A DNA stretch of 64,000 nucleotides from Adenophora triphylla var. japonica (taxonomy: Eukaryota > Streptophyta > Magnoliopsida > Asterales > Campanulaceae), in assembly GCA_022495995.1 (NCBI GenBank), contig JAFEMH010007003.1:41587-105586 (forward strand), written 5' to 3'. Position 1 is the stretch's first letter; every line of letters starts with the position of its first letter. Below the pieces are notes generated by a model. It had not been told where the DNA came from, searched no databases, and was given only the letters and a program-made list of their open reading frames with translations. The position numbers and the translations under genes were made by a program. Below are positions 9,934 through 20,646 of this stretch, piece after piece.

Positions 9934-11725
9934 ATGGCATCTCCGTCTTCTTTAACAGCTCCGGTGACCTCCAGCTGCAACGTCATTGTTGTAGATTTTA
10001 TAAACGATTCCCAGTACGTCCCTCCGATGGACATAAGCTTCCTTGGTCAGCAAAATGCGGCAATTGTTGCTGACAATCTGAATGTCCTTGAAGCTGTGCA
10101 TGCTGCCGATCAACCTCCAGTACCGGGGACTCGAAGGTCCCACCGGCTAATTAATTTCGGTAAATCAATCATCTTCAGAGGCTCTAGAACCGCCGCTGTT
10201 CCAAAGAAATCCTCCAAGGTTCCAACCCCCAAAGTAAAGAAACCCACCTGTACAAGGCGAAAGCTCATCCTTTATGACTTGTCAGACGAAGAGGAAACAC
10301 CTGTACAAGAGACATCACTGACGGTAGGATTCAACGAGGATGACCTACTTATTGTCACTTTGATCAAGGCAAAATCACCGGCAAAAAGGACATCTCCGGC
10401 TAGGATTCAGGCATCCACTCCATCCAAAATTTAGGGGGAGAGCAGTTACAAGATCAAGACCAGAAGCTCAACAAGAAATGAAACTGCTCTGGCGATTGTA
10501 GAGGAAGGATCATCATCGCAGTTTGATTATTCAAGTGACAAAACTGCCTCCCAAGACACATAAAACACTTTGAGCGACACTGATATTCACAGAAAGAAAA
10601 AGCCTAGATAGGCCACCCCTGTTCATCCCAAGATCCTAGTTGCACGCAAAGTTGTTCAAACAACTGGCCACACAACTACTCAGATAAGTGGCAGTTCATC
10701 TAAATATGTCTCCTGAGCACATAAGTCTTCTGTTCGTGTTACCTTATCCTCATATAATCTAAGTCTTAAACAAAATTCTCTTTTCTTCACCCCTGAGGCT
10801 GAAACTCTTTTTTCTACAAAAATTCTTTGCTTTTTGTGGTAGAAAAGAAATGAAATATGTGGGTATTTGAAAAGCTTGGTTTAGTGAATTTTTTCTCTAA
10901 TAGGGGTATGGACAATTTCTTAGATTTCCCTATCCCCTACTCTAGGTCTTTGGTCCTTGAATTCTTTGCTAATCTCAGTCGAGATATAGGGATGAATAGA
11001 TCACCCAATTTTGGGAAGGTTTTTGTAAGGGATCAGGTGGTGGATTTCAGTCCATCAAGGATTAACCACTTTCTTGGCACCCCTGATACCCCTCTTAATT
11101 CATTGCCCGCTGATTATGATGAGGTAGTGAGAACTGTTACTGGGTTAAGATTCCTAAATGGGTAGTTGGATGTGCCTACCCTCACCCAAGCTTAATTTAT
11201 ACGATGCTAAAAGACCAAGGGGTTGAGGATATTCCTGGACAATCTCTGTCCCTCATCCTTGAGCAGTTTAAAAATACTAAAACCATGGATGACAGCTCCA
11301 GATTTGATGATATTGCTATTTTTGCTGGGTCTGTTTCCCCTCAATTTTCTATGTAACCACATGTTCAACCAGTTGTTCAAACAACTGTCCGCACAACTAT
11401 GCACATAGAAAGTGGCTCTCCAGACAAAGCTTCCATTAAAGCTTAGATTGCGATCTTCCAGGCACAGGTTATCTCCCACAAAGGTGAAATTGAAGGAAGA
11501 CAAATTTTAATTGCTGGACTAGAAAAGTCTATAGCTGATCTACAATATGTTCTTCATGGTTCTTCTCAAAAAGGGGGAGAAATGACAAGTGCCGGGGGAG
11601 CTAATCAAGGGGGAGCAACAAATGATGATGAGGATCTAGTGTTTGATATTGAAAAAGATGTTGAAGCTGCTTCTGCTTCAATGGAGGAGGAAATGATAGG
11701 TGAAGACATTTATGCTGATATTTAA
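9934..11725 (+). pseudogene. Sirevirus env-like third ORF (broken)
   Basis: Some Sireviruses carry an extra ORF after pol, called env-like, whose function is not established. Here the N-terminal part opens at ATG 9934 (MASPSSLTAPVTSS) and is Ser/Pro/Lys-rich. A core follows at about 10857-11163 with a segment like RDQVVDFSPSRINHFLGTPD. This is the signature of the putative plant transposon protein domain seen in Sirevirus and Athila third ORFs. An acidic C-terminus ends in TAA at 11723-11725. Stops (for example at 10432 and 10561) and frame changes near 10840 and 11165 disable it. No convincing signal peptide or membrane segment is visible. Two copies of an AGTTGTT-CA-AACAACT hairpin lie inside it. 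Confidence 0.7.
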
Positions 11726-11864
11726 AAACAATATATCTTTTGGGGTTGTAATAACTTTGAACTATGATCTATGTAGTTGAATTTTTATTTCTATCTTTAG
11801 TTATGTTTTTAGACTTAACAAAACTTTTGCAGGTTTTTATCAGAACCACAAAGATAGGGGAGAT
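11726..11864 (+). promoter_or_regulatory. Sirevirus 3' UTR and polypurine tract
   Basis: A short spacer ends in the purine run AAAGATAGGGGAGAT (11850-11864), directly followed by TGAAAG. The GGGGAGATTG junction is characteristic of Sirevirus 3' LTRs. Confidence 0.7.
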
Positions 11865-11911
11865 TGAAAGAGTATGAAAAACACTTATATCTTTTTAAAT
11901 CTTTGTGATTC
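11865..11911 (+). repeat. First bases of the Sirevirus 3' LTR, truncated
   Basis: The LTR starts TGAAAGAGTATG right after the polypurine tract. It is interrupted after about 47 bp by the CACTA-like end. Confidence 0.6.
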
Positions 11912-11996
11912 CATTACTAGAAAGTAACATTTTACCGACGAAAAATTACCGACGGACGGCGTCCGTGAGTAATACCGACGGACAATCAACGATTAC
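11912..11996 (+). mobile_element. Fragment of a CACTA-like (En/Spm) DNA transposon end
   Basis: The fragment starts CATTACTAGAAAGTAAC, one base from the common plant CACTACTAGAAA terminus. It continues with repeated TACCGACGGAC-type subterminal words, which are typical of plant CACTA ends. It is cut off by the D LTR. No transposase is present. Confidence 0.5.
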
Positions 11997-13045
11997 TAAA
12001 ATTACCCGGATCGCGAGGGGTGCGAGCTGGTTTTTGATTTCACGGAAAAGAGAGTCGCCACACCGTTTTGTATTATGAGCCTAAACTTTGAAAAAGGCTA
12101 TTTGAAAAGGAGGTCATTTTGATTAGGAGCCAAACTTAGGAAAAGGCTGTTTGAAAAGGATGTCGTTTTGATTGGGAGCCAAAACTTAGGAAAAGGCTGT
12201 TTGAACAAAGATTGTTAGGTTCGGAGGCCACTTACGTTTCGAGAAGAGTATATTGAGATCACCCGAAATGCCTCGTATGACGAGTCTTTCTACCTTTCTC
12301 CCAAAGCGTGTTTGTGTGTTTGTTTTTATGGGTGAGAAATTCTCGATAAAATCGGGCAGAGTTTCCCCTTAATTTTTAGAAACCTAGGGATTTAGGAAGC
12401 GTTTCGACTTGGGTCGGTTTAGCCTATGCTTTTGAGGATTAGAATCTACCGACGAATAGCGCGAGGGCTTCCGAAGAGTAGAGAACTCCATTAACGAGTA
12501 GCGCGAGGGCCCTCGAAGAGCAGAGAAAGGACTAGTATTTTTACTAGGGATGAAGAGGAGGTGAATGAGCAAGAAAATGAGGGAGGAGGGGGAGTAGTTA
12601 TAGGTGGAGAAGGAGGTTACATTGGACTGGTTTGGACTGATTTGGATAGTTTTTAAATGTCGAAACAGTCCTGGAATAAGATATTTTAGGTAGATATTTA
12701 TAAGGGGCATTATGGTCATTTGGAAGATATTTTAGGTTGATCTTTATAAGGGGCATTTTGGTCATTTGGAAGATAATTTAGGTTGATCTTATCCACATGG
12801 AATGACATCCTTTCATCTTTGGACTGGTTTTGACAGTATAGTTAATTAACTGTCTGAATAAATGTCGAAACAGTCCCGAAAAGTCCCGGAAATTGCGTTT
12901 TTTGGGAAAAGTGGTATTTTCAAGTGTGCGAATGTGGGTTGAATACACTTTTATTTTTTGAATGCTCGGGGCAGTCCTGGAAAGTCTCGTTAACTTGAAA
13001 AGTGTGAGTTAACGGATTGTAACGATCCAGATTTGGGTACTTACA
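11997..13045 (-). repeat. LTR of remnant D
   Basis: On the minus strand it begins TGTAAGTACCCAAATCTGG and ends near GGGTAATTTTA. It shares the (CA)-rich stretch, the double hairpin (12235-12284) and the GGCCTCCGAACC box with the A LTR, plus the GTGGCGACTC block near its end. At about 1.05 kb it is shorter than the 2.1-kb A LTR, so it has lost or never had an internal segment. Confidence 0.7.
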
Positions 13046-13336
13046 GTAGCCCTCGGCGATGTCACTTACGGAGAAAGTGGGGTCGTAGAAAAAAGATAAG
13101 GATCCAAATCGGGGGATGCCTTATGGAGAGACCTGAACGGTCAAATGGCTGGACCCTTAGAGAAAGGATTCCTACGTATCCCGAGAGGGAATCAAGTCGA
13201 TCGTAGTTCACGTCCGTTAAGTGTAAAAGACTTAACAGACTGACCCTGGGCCACGAGACCTCACGCTGGAGATCTAACGGAATGACGAGAACGGTTGTGT
13301 CAAGCGGATGTTTTAACAACACAGTCCAAGTCTTTT
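13046..13336 (-). other. 3' untranslated region of remnant D with a conserved stem-loop
   Basis: There is no gene. Next to the LTR, the minus strand reads CGAGGGCTAC, a purine-rich primer-like stretch. A stem-loop with outer arms at 13172-13176 and 13202-13206 and inner arms TCCC/GGGA (13179-13190) matches the motif found in elements B, A and F. Confidence 0.55.
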
Positions 13337-14390
13337 GAAGTTCTAACAATTTGGTTAGAAACGTAGAAGAAAGGCTTAACGTTCTAACGATTCGGTTAGA
13401 AACGGAGAAGCAACGCTCGACGTTCTAACGATTCGGTTAGGAACGGAGAAGAAAGGCTTAACGTTCTAACGATTCGGTTAGAAACGGAGAAGCAACGCTC
13501 GACGTTCTAACGATTCAGTTAGGAACGGAGAAGAAAGGCTTAACGTTCTAACGATTCGGTTAGAAACGGAGAAGCAACGCACGACGTTCTAACGATTCGA
13601 TTAGAAACGGAGAAGCAACGCTCGATGTTCTAACGATTCGATTAGAAACGGAGAAGAAAGGCTTAACGTTCTAACGATTCGGTTAGAAACGGAGAAGCAA
13701 CGCTCGACGTTCTAACAATTCGGTTAGAAACAGAGAAGAAAGGCTTAACGTTCTAACGATTCGGTTAGAAACGGAGAAGCAACACTCGACGTTCTAACAA
13801 TTCGATTAGGAACAGAGAAGAAAGGCTTAACGTTCTAACGATTCGCTGAGAAACGGAGAAGAAGCACTCAATGTTCTAACGATTCGGTTTGAAATGGGGA
13901 AGAAACACTCAACGTTCTAACGATTCGGTTAGAAACGGGAAAGAAACACTCAACTTTCTAACGATTTGGTTAGAAACGGGGAAGAAACACTAAACGTTTT
14001 AACGATTCGGTTAGAAATGGGGAAGAAACACTCAACGTTCTAACGATTCAGTTAGAAATGGAGAAGCAACGCTCGACGTTCTAACGATTTGGTTAGAAAC
14101 GGAGAAGAAAGGCTTAACGTTCTAACGATTCGGTTAGAAACGGAGAAGCAACGCTCGACGTTCTAACGATTCGGTTAGAAAAGGAGAATAAATTCTTAAC
14201 GTTCTAACGATTCGGTTAGAAACGTAGAAGCAACGCTCGACGTTCTAACGATTCAGTTAGAAACGGATAAAAAAGGCTTAACGTTCTAACGATTCGGTTA
14301 GAAACGGAGAAGCAACGCTCGACGTTCAAACGATTCTGTTAGGAACGGAGAAGAAAGGCTTAACATTGGTTAGAAACGCAGAAACAACGC
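13337..14390 (-). repeat. 41-bp tandem repeat array, about 25 copies
   Basis: The unit contains TTCTAAC-GATTCG-GTTAGAA, a 7-bp stem hairpin, followed by one of two tails: AGAAAGGCTTAAC or AGCAACGCTCGAC. The two forms often alternate, giving an 82-bp dimer. Tandem repeats between the coding region and 3' LTR are a known feature of Ogre elements. Confidence 0.85.
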
Positions 14391-14918
14391 TTATAAGTAC
14401 CCAAATCCGGATCGCCAAAATCCGTTAGAAGTTAACTGGAATCCGTTAACTGGCCCGCTCCAGGTTAACCGGAACCCGTTAAGCTCCCCGTTCTCAAGCC
14501 AACGAGACGTCTCGGGACTGCCCCGTGCATCCCAACATTGAAACGTACTTAACACACATTGTCGCACATTAAAGTACAACTTTCCCTGAAAAATGCACTT
14601 TCCGGCACTTTTCGGGGGCGTTTCGGACATTTTCCGGACAGTTATTTTAAAAAAGGGACAAAATCGGGGGTAATGGCACGAAATCCCCTAACCTGGTGAG
14701 TCACAGGAACACGTGGCGTGCATGCCACAGCTCCCTCGTCAACATCAATCAAAAATCAGTGTGAAAAGACTAAAATATCCCTAGTATGCAGTCCAAGTCC
14801 GACCGGACTCTTTTGCAGACAATCCAGAATTGCCAGCAAGTCCCTCCAATTTCCAAAGTTTCACAAAACCCCCTGGTTTTCAACCTCAGTCCGTCCGGAC
14901 TCTTTATGAAATTACACC

Positions 14919-14926
14919 TATAAATA
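14919..14926 (+). promoter_or_regulatory. TATA box of LTR A
   Basis: TATAAATA lies 17 bp after the palindrome AGTCCGTCCGGACT. This is a plausible LTR promoter. Confidence 0.55.
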
Positions 14927-15631
14927 CAGACCTCTGTCAAACCATTTTAACAACGAAAAATTTACTCCCTTTCCCTCTTAAGCCACGGCCCAAACTGATT
15001 CCAACCTTCCCCGAGCCCCATTTTGCCTCGATTTGCATGAAAACTCCGCGTTTCAACCAAACACGAACCAAAACACCTTGAAACACCATTCCAAACACCT
15101 TTTCATATCCCGTATACGCCCACCGAGCCAAAGGAGCTGACCCTAGCCATAGGTAGCTCTCTCTCTCCCTAAAACTCTCATTCCGTCTCGGTTTACGCGC
15201 CAGTTGCTACAACTGTTTCGGACGACATTGTTGAAATGTAGACTTCATCGTCTAACGGGGTCCGATACGTTTTAGTCCTTGATTCTATTCTCTTCCCGTA
15301 AGAGAAGTAATCTCGGGTTAAAACGGCGTTCCGGCCCCGTTCCGTTACTTTTATGTCATTTACCAATTCCGGATCGTTTGATCCGTCGATCGTCATTTAC
15401 TTTAATGTCATTTACAATTCCAGATTGTTTGATCCGTCGAACGTCCTTTACTTTTACGCAACTTTACAATTTCGAACTGTTTGGCTTGTTGATCGTACTT
15501 TACAATTCCGGATTGTTTGATTTCGTCGATACCGCACTTTAAATACTGTCATTTACAAGTCCGAGCCGTTTGGATCGTGATAGTATTTACTTTTCAAAGT
15601 CCGAGTCGCAAAACGATTCGTTGATCGCATA

Positions 15632-15917
15632 TCATTTAATGCCTTTTTCCCGTAAAATCGCTAACAATGTAATGCCCGGTTCAAAACCGGAGTTCGACCT
15701 TCGAACTCTCTTTCAAAACGCGCGAAATGACGTTTGGCATCCAAACGCTCATCTTCAAACTTAAAAGTCGACTTTTGACATTCAAAATCATTTAATGCTT
15801 TTTTCCCGTAAAATCGCTAACAATGGCACGCCCGGTTCAAAACCGGAGTTCGACCTTCGAACTCTCTTTCAAAACGCGCGAAATGACGTTTGGCATCCAA
15901 ACACTCATCTTCAAACT
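15632..15917 (+). repeat. Tandem duplication inside LTR A
   Basis: About 130 bp is present twice at a spacing of 156 bp. Each copy carries a perfect hairpin CCGGTT-caa-AACCGG (15676-15690 and 15832-15846). Confidence 0.75.
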
Positions 15918-16181
15918 CAAATTCGACGTTTGACATTCAAACGCTCTTTTCTTAAAAGTCAACATTTGACACTTAAGTTAAACAGTTAAAATCAGCATTC
16001 GCGCCACTTTTCCTAAAACTTCCAAAACCGACGTTTGTCATTCAAACGCTCGCCTTTTCAAACAAGATCACATAATCAACGTTTGACAGTCAAACCAATA
16101 TTAAGCTTGTCATTCAAGCCCCCATTTCAAAATGTAAACACACACACACACACGCACACGTTTTCGAGAAAGGTAGAAAGA

Positions 16182-16231
16182 CTCGTCATACGAGGCGTTT
16201 CGGGTGATCTCAAAATACACTTCCCGAAACG
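16182..16231 (+). other. Conserved double hairpin near the end of LTR A
   Basis: Hairpin 1 is CTCGT-cat-ACGAG (16182-16194). Hairpin 2 is CGTTTCGGG (16196-16204) paired perfectly with CCCGAAACG (16223-16231). It is followed by the conserved GTAACGTGACCTCCGAACC box. Confidence 0.65.
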
Positions 16232-16508
16232 TAACGTGACCTCCGAACCTAACAATCTTTGGCACTAAAAAAGCTTTTTACTCATTTTTGCTACCAATAA
16301 AAATGACCCCATTTTCAAAGCTTTTTCCTAAGTTTTTGCTACCAATAAAAACGACACCATTTTCAACCAAAAGCCGTTTTTCAACGTTTGGGCTCAAAAT
16401 ACAAAAACCGCGTGGCGACTCATCTCCTTCCCAAAAGCGAGGTCTCAGACACCAACCCTCCACGAAAGACAACCGCTTTCGCTCGCGCGAAATCCGGGTA
16501 ATTTCAGT

Positions 16509-16526
16509 TGGCGACTCCGCTGGGGA
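16509..16526 (+). promoter_or_regulatory. Primer-binding site of element A, tRNA-Arg type
   Basis: TGGCGACTCCGCTGGGGA lies two bases after the LTR. Ogre elements are known to prime from tRNA-Arg. The same 18 bases occur in reverse at 49643-49660 for element B. Confidence 0.8.
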
Positions 16527-17817
16527 CTTGGATACTTTTTTCAAAACTACCGTTGTTTTCAAAAAAGCCTTCCGTGGGTCAAACATTCGTTTACCCTCCT
16601 CGTTTTCGTGTGCGTGTGTTACTTTAAACCTCGAATGGTTTTCTTTCCGGGTGTTACATTATCGTCGTTTTCAAAATCATAACATGTTCGTGCATTCCCG
16701 TCCATACTTGATTTTCATGCTATAATTTGAACTGCGCATAAAATTCTTTAAGACACATTCTGAAAAATCTCTGTTTTACTCAGAAAAAGAATTTTAGTGA
16801 CCGCACACTACTCGCACTTGCTGCCTCGGTACACCGCACTTCACGTGCACTTGCTGCCTCGGTACACTGCTCACTACGACCCGTAACCCAGGATGACCGT
16901 TCAGTTGCAGCTCGGTTGGTCTGCCAGACACCTTTCGAGCGCGCACGGGGTGTCCCAAACAGCCCATCCTAGCCCGTGTAAACCATGCACTCTTTGTATC
17001 ACACTTCGTCCAAGACCCCGGTTGGTTTTTGGCTTAGTACGTGTCATAAAGCCTAAGTGTATGTTTTTTACGCCGGGTTCCGCCACGGGTCAAGCTCGAG
17101 AGATTGAGACCGAAGGTCGTTTCCGACCCGAAGTCTTGAGCTTTTCAGCCTTGACTTTGACGTGGATCTCTGCCAAAAAATATACCCGAAGGTTCAATGT
17201 GACACCCTGTCACTAAACCCTCACCGTATGCACCGTGCCAGCCACAACTTGGCCAACGCCAAAAGCTAAGGCCCCTTGCACAAGCGAGTCAGGAGAGGTC
17301 ATGCCGAAATTTTGGCACGATCCCCACCTTAACTTAAGGACGTTGACTTCGACCGTGGTCCGTGCGTCACATACGTTGGAAGTTTGCGTGATCAGCTAGC
17401 CTTAAGTTCACTTTTTCCTTTATCGGTGGAACTCGCTTGCCTTATAGGACCCTCGCTCGGGATTGTCCGTCCCAAGAAGATGATCTACAAATGGAAACGA
17501 GGGGCTTATAAACGTAGTGGCGAGATCCACTAATTAGAGCCTTTAGGTTAGTTGCGAAAAAGAAGACACGCTCTTTTCCAACCGATTAGGACTCTGAGAA
17601 AATGCGTTTTAAGTAAACATTAATCGGTAACTGCACATTGTACAAGCCCGAAACCCTGAGCCAAATACCCTTTCCAAAGCCTAAACCCTGCCTTTCGTTC
17701 CCTGCAGCGAGCAGAAAGTGGTTTAGAATTCCGGGTTAGGGCCTCGCCAGAATCACAGTTACGGCATCGTCAGACAGTTTTTCGGTTCCCTCAGTTCCTT
17801 CAGCCAAAGTATCCGAC
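16527..17817 (+). other. 5' leader of element A
   Basis: There is no convincing ORF, although related Ogre elements often have an extra ORF here. A CACTTGCTGCCTCGGTACAC word is repeated (near 16815 and 16850), and a hairpin GTGACA-ccc-TGTCAC lies at 17199-17213. The region may hold packaging signals, but that is not shown. Confidence 0.5.
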
Positions 17818-20646
17818 ATGTCTAGCTCACCGAGAAATCGTGACGGGGATGGACCCCCGCCACCGGTAACAGATATGACATTGGAAGAAGCCATCCGGGC
17901 TTGTGAGGTTCACAAGAGGCAGAAAGAAGATCAGCAGAATTTCGTGGTACAGCTTCTGAATGAGCGAGGTATAGCAGCTATCCCCCAGTCAGACGGTACT
18001 TTTGTCCTGGTCGAGGACGACGATTCCCCGAAGCCAGTTCCTCAAACCTTCAATCAGGTTCCTCCCCCACCAACTTACGGGATGCCTTCGAACCAAGGAA
18101 ACAGCCAACCTAGGCTTCACGTTGCCACCTCTCAGGGCAACCCTGCCATATACATCCAATCTAGTACTACTCCCATCACTCAGTACCACCAGCGCACCGC
18201 TGGACCATCTTAAACAGATGCCAATATCCTTCAATACCCTCCTGGGTTCATCCCATTGCCTATACACAAATCCCAAAACACTGAGAACAAACCCCGATAC
18301 AGTCCAGAAAAGGCCCCCATATATCCACATATATCAAGCCTTCCACCTCCAATCACTACCGCTCACATGGTAGCACTCGGCGCCGATCCTCAAAGTCCAC
18401 CACTGGACCCAACCTTAGCCTGGATGGTCGAATAGATGAAAGACCTGAAAGCCACCATGAGCAGCTCAAAGCAAGAAACGCTAAAATCTACAGATCCAGG
18501 AACGGTCACGCCTCTCCCTGCCAAGTTCAGAATGTAGGAGATGGACCGATTCGACGGAACCGAATGTCCTCAAATGCATGTCAACACCTACGTTCTCGGC
18601 ATGAGAGTGAAAGGAGCAACCCTCCAGCAAATGGCCAATCACTTTCAGCATACGCTCAAGAGTTCAGCGTTACGATGGTTCCTAAGGGTCAAGCCTGCAG
18701 ATCGCCACACCTGGGATCAGATCAGTAACATCTTCCTAGAACGGTACAGATCCAACTTAGAGTGGGAAACAAGTCGTGAGGACTTAATCACCACTGAGCA
18801 GAAAGCAGATGAAAGCGTCGGAGAATTCTAGAAGAGGTGGAGTTGGAAGCTCTCCGAGATCATGGAGCCGCTCTCCAAGGATGAACAGATGCGGATCTTC
18901 AAGTCCTGCTTAAGACCTTCCATCAGAACTCTAATCAGTCATCACTTCTTCCCAGATCTCTGGGCCATAGTCAATGCCGACTCACAGTTCGAGAAGGATC
19001 TCAAGGAAAAATTGGCTACTGCACAGCCATACAGATACCGATCAGCAGTTGCATTCAATCCCGCACCGGCCCCCGGCAAAGGGAAAGATACTTCTGTCAA
19101 CTACATCCATCAGGGACAGCAGTCGGGCAACAGAAACCCAGTCCCACAAAGCAACAACTCCACTCCGAAGCAGCCTGTCGTACACTTCGACAAGTTTGAC
19201 ATGCCGCTGAGTAAGATGCTGGAAGGGTTAATCAAGGAAGGCCTCCTTAAACCCGTTGCAAACTACAAACCCAAGAATCCCGTAGTCAATGCTGACAAGA
19301 GCAAGTACTGCGCCTTCCATCAGTATCATGGCCATACCACCGACAACTGCGTGGGGTTACGGTACGAGATTCAGAATTTGATAGAGGAAGGAAAGTTGGA
19401 GCGTCCCCATGGACCCAATACAGTCGGAAACCCTTTTTCGAACAACAACAGTGTGAATTCCATTGAATGGGTGCCGAAGAAGATTGCCGCAGAACCAGTT
19501 TCTCCACCTCTTCCAGCCAGGTCCCCATCAAATGTCCACATCAGTTACGATGTTTGTGACTGCTTCGCATGCCTGGAGTACGAGTCCCAAGACATGGTCG
19601 GGAGTAATTCTCCAAGAAAGCAGAAGAAGAAGTCTTCTCAACAGAAACTGAGAGAAAGGTATGATGCTGGAGACACCAGTGTGGGTACACTCGAAGAGCC
19701 GTCCGGGAGGTTCGATTACTACGTGCTCTACTGCAGCAATTCCTCCCTTCCTCCAAGTCAAGCAGCTCTAGAGCAAACAGGGGCGGGAAAGTCGAAAAGT
19801 CCTGCTGACACCAGAGTTCAGGCCTCAGGGCACCGGAATACCTCAAATCTTGACAATCTCACTGCCAGTCAGAAGCCTAACCCCCCGCGGGATCAGCCAA
19901 GGTTCAATTTGCCCAGCTTCAGGGCACGGGCCGACAAAGGAAAATCAAAGTCAGCTTGGCACTCGCACTCGATCAATGTGCTAACCAAGGGCGGCAACCG
20001 CCACAAACAGCCTCAACACAATCCCGAGGCACCACCAAAGGCTTTACCTCACAAGAGGAAGACAGGAAACGGATGGCTTGATGACTCTCCTTCTCCGGAT
20101 ATAGACCAGATCTATGATTCCCGACTGTATGGCAGTATGCTAAATTTCTGTGACAAAGACCTGCCGAGGGACGCCTCAGGGCACAATGATGCCTTGTACA
20201 TCACTCTCAAGCTCAACACCATATCACTCCCCGGAGTATTGGTAGACAACGGATCAGCCATTAACGTCCTCCCTCTCACCATGATGCGAGCCCTACGCAT
20301 CAATGAAGGCCACATGATTCCATCTGCTCGGACTATCAAGGCTTACGACATCACGTCTCGTCCCATCCTGGGGACGGTGACTCTGGAGCTCTGGTTCGAA
20401 ACCCAAATGGTGCCAGCAAAATTCCACGTGATGGACATTCCGTCCGAATTCACAGCTCTGTTGGGACGCCCTTGGCTACATCACATGAAAGCCATAGCTT
20501 CCACTCTCCATCAGTGCGTCAAGTTCATTAACCGGAAGGGAGATCTTGAAGTCATCAGAGGGGACGGTTTCCTCATAGGGAACGAAGCCGAGACAACAGC
20601 CAAGCGTGCCCGCAGCCAGGCACCGGGGCTACCTCCTTCAAATTGA
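17818..20646 (+). pseudogene. Tat/Ogre gag-protease of element A, one frame with four internal stops
   Basis: This encoded Gag and an aspartic protease. The frame runs from ATG 17818 (MSSSPRNRDGDGPPPP) to TGA 20644, interrupted by TAA 18211, TAG 18433, TAG 18535 and TAG 18829. Domains in order are an acidic/proline N-terminus, the capsid core (MDRFDGTECPQMHVNTYVLG, SSALRWFLRV, near 18541-18900), a zinc-knuckle-like CAFHQYHGHTTDNC (about 19310-19351), a lysine/proline linker, and the retropepsin with VLVDNGSAINVLP (about 20239-20277) and LLGRPWLHHM (about 20459-20488). The long open part, 18862-20646, is 594 residues. Compared with element B the end of the ORF has shifted frame after the RGDGFLIGNEAE segment. 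Element B keeps the protease but lacks the capsid core. Confidence 0.85.

Larger units (their letters stand above)
11997..14391 (-). mobile_element. Remnant D: 3' end of a Tat/Ogre-type element (LTR plus tandem repeats)
   Basis: Read on the minus strand this is a 3' untranslated region with tandem repeats, then a polypurine-like stretch, then an LTR starting TGTAAGTACCC. The order matches the 3' end of element B (33465-36490). The body of the element is missing because element A begins at 14392, against the repeat array. The LTR is of the same family as the A LTR but in opposite orientation, and is about half its length. Confidence 0.7.
14392..16506 (+). repeat. 5' LTR of element A
   Basis: The LTR is about 2.1 kb. 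It begins TATAAGTACCCAAATCC, one base from the family start TGTAAG, and ends GGGTAATTTCA two bases before the primer-binding site. It contains two palindromes AGTCCGACCGGACT (14796-14809) and AGTCCGTCCGGACT (14888-14901), a TATA box, an internal duplication of about 130 bp (15632-15760 and 15788-15917), a (CA)n run (16138-16159) and the double hairpin (16182-16231). Confidence 0.8.

Noticed and set aside
13337..14390. CRISPR-like regular repeats
   Set aside because: Direct tandem repeats without unique spacers, in a plant retrotransposon 3' region; not a CRISPR array.
14718..15081. Short frames inside LTR A
   Set aside because: They lie across the LTR promoter region and have no recognisable motif or partner in the other LTRs.
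16527..17817. Ogre extra ORF before gag
   Set aside because: The longest frame here is about 107 codons with no recognisable conservation, so I left the region as leader.
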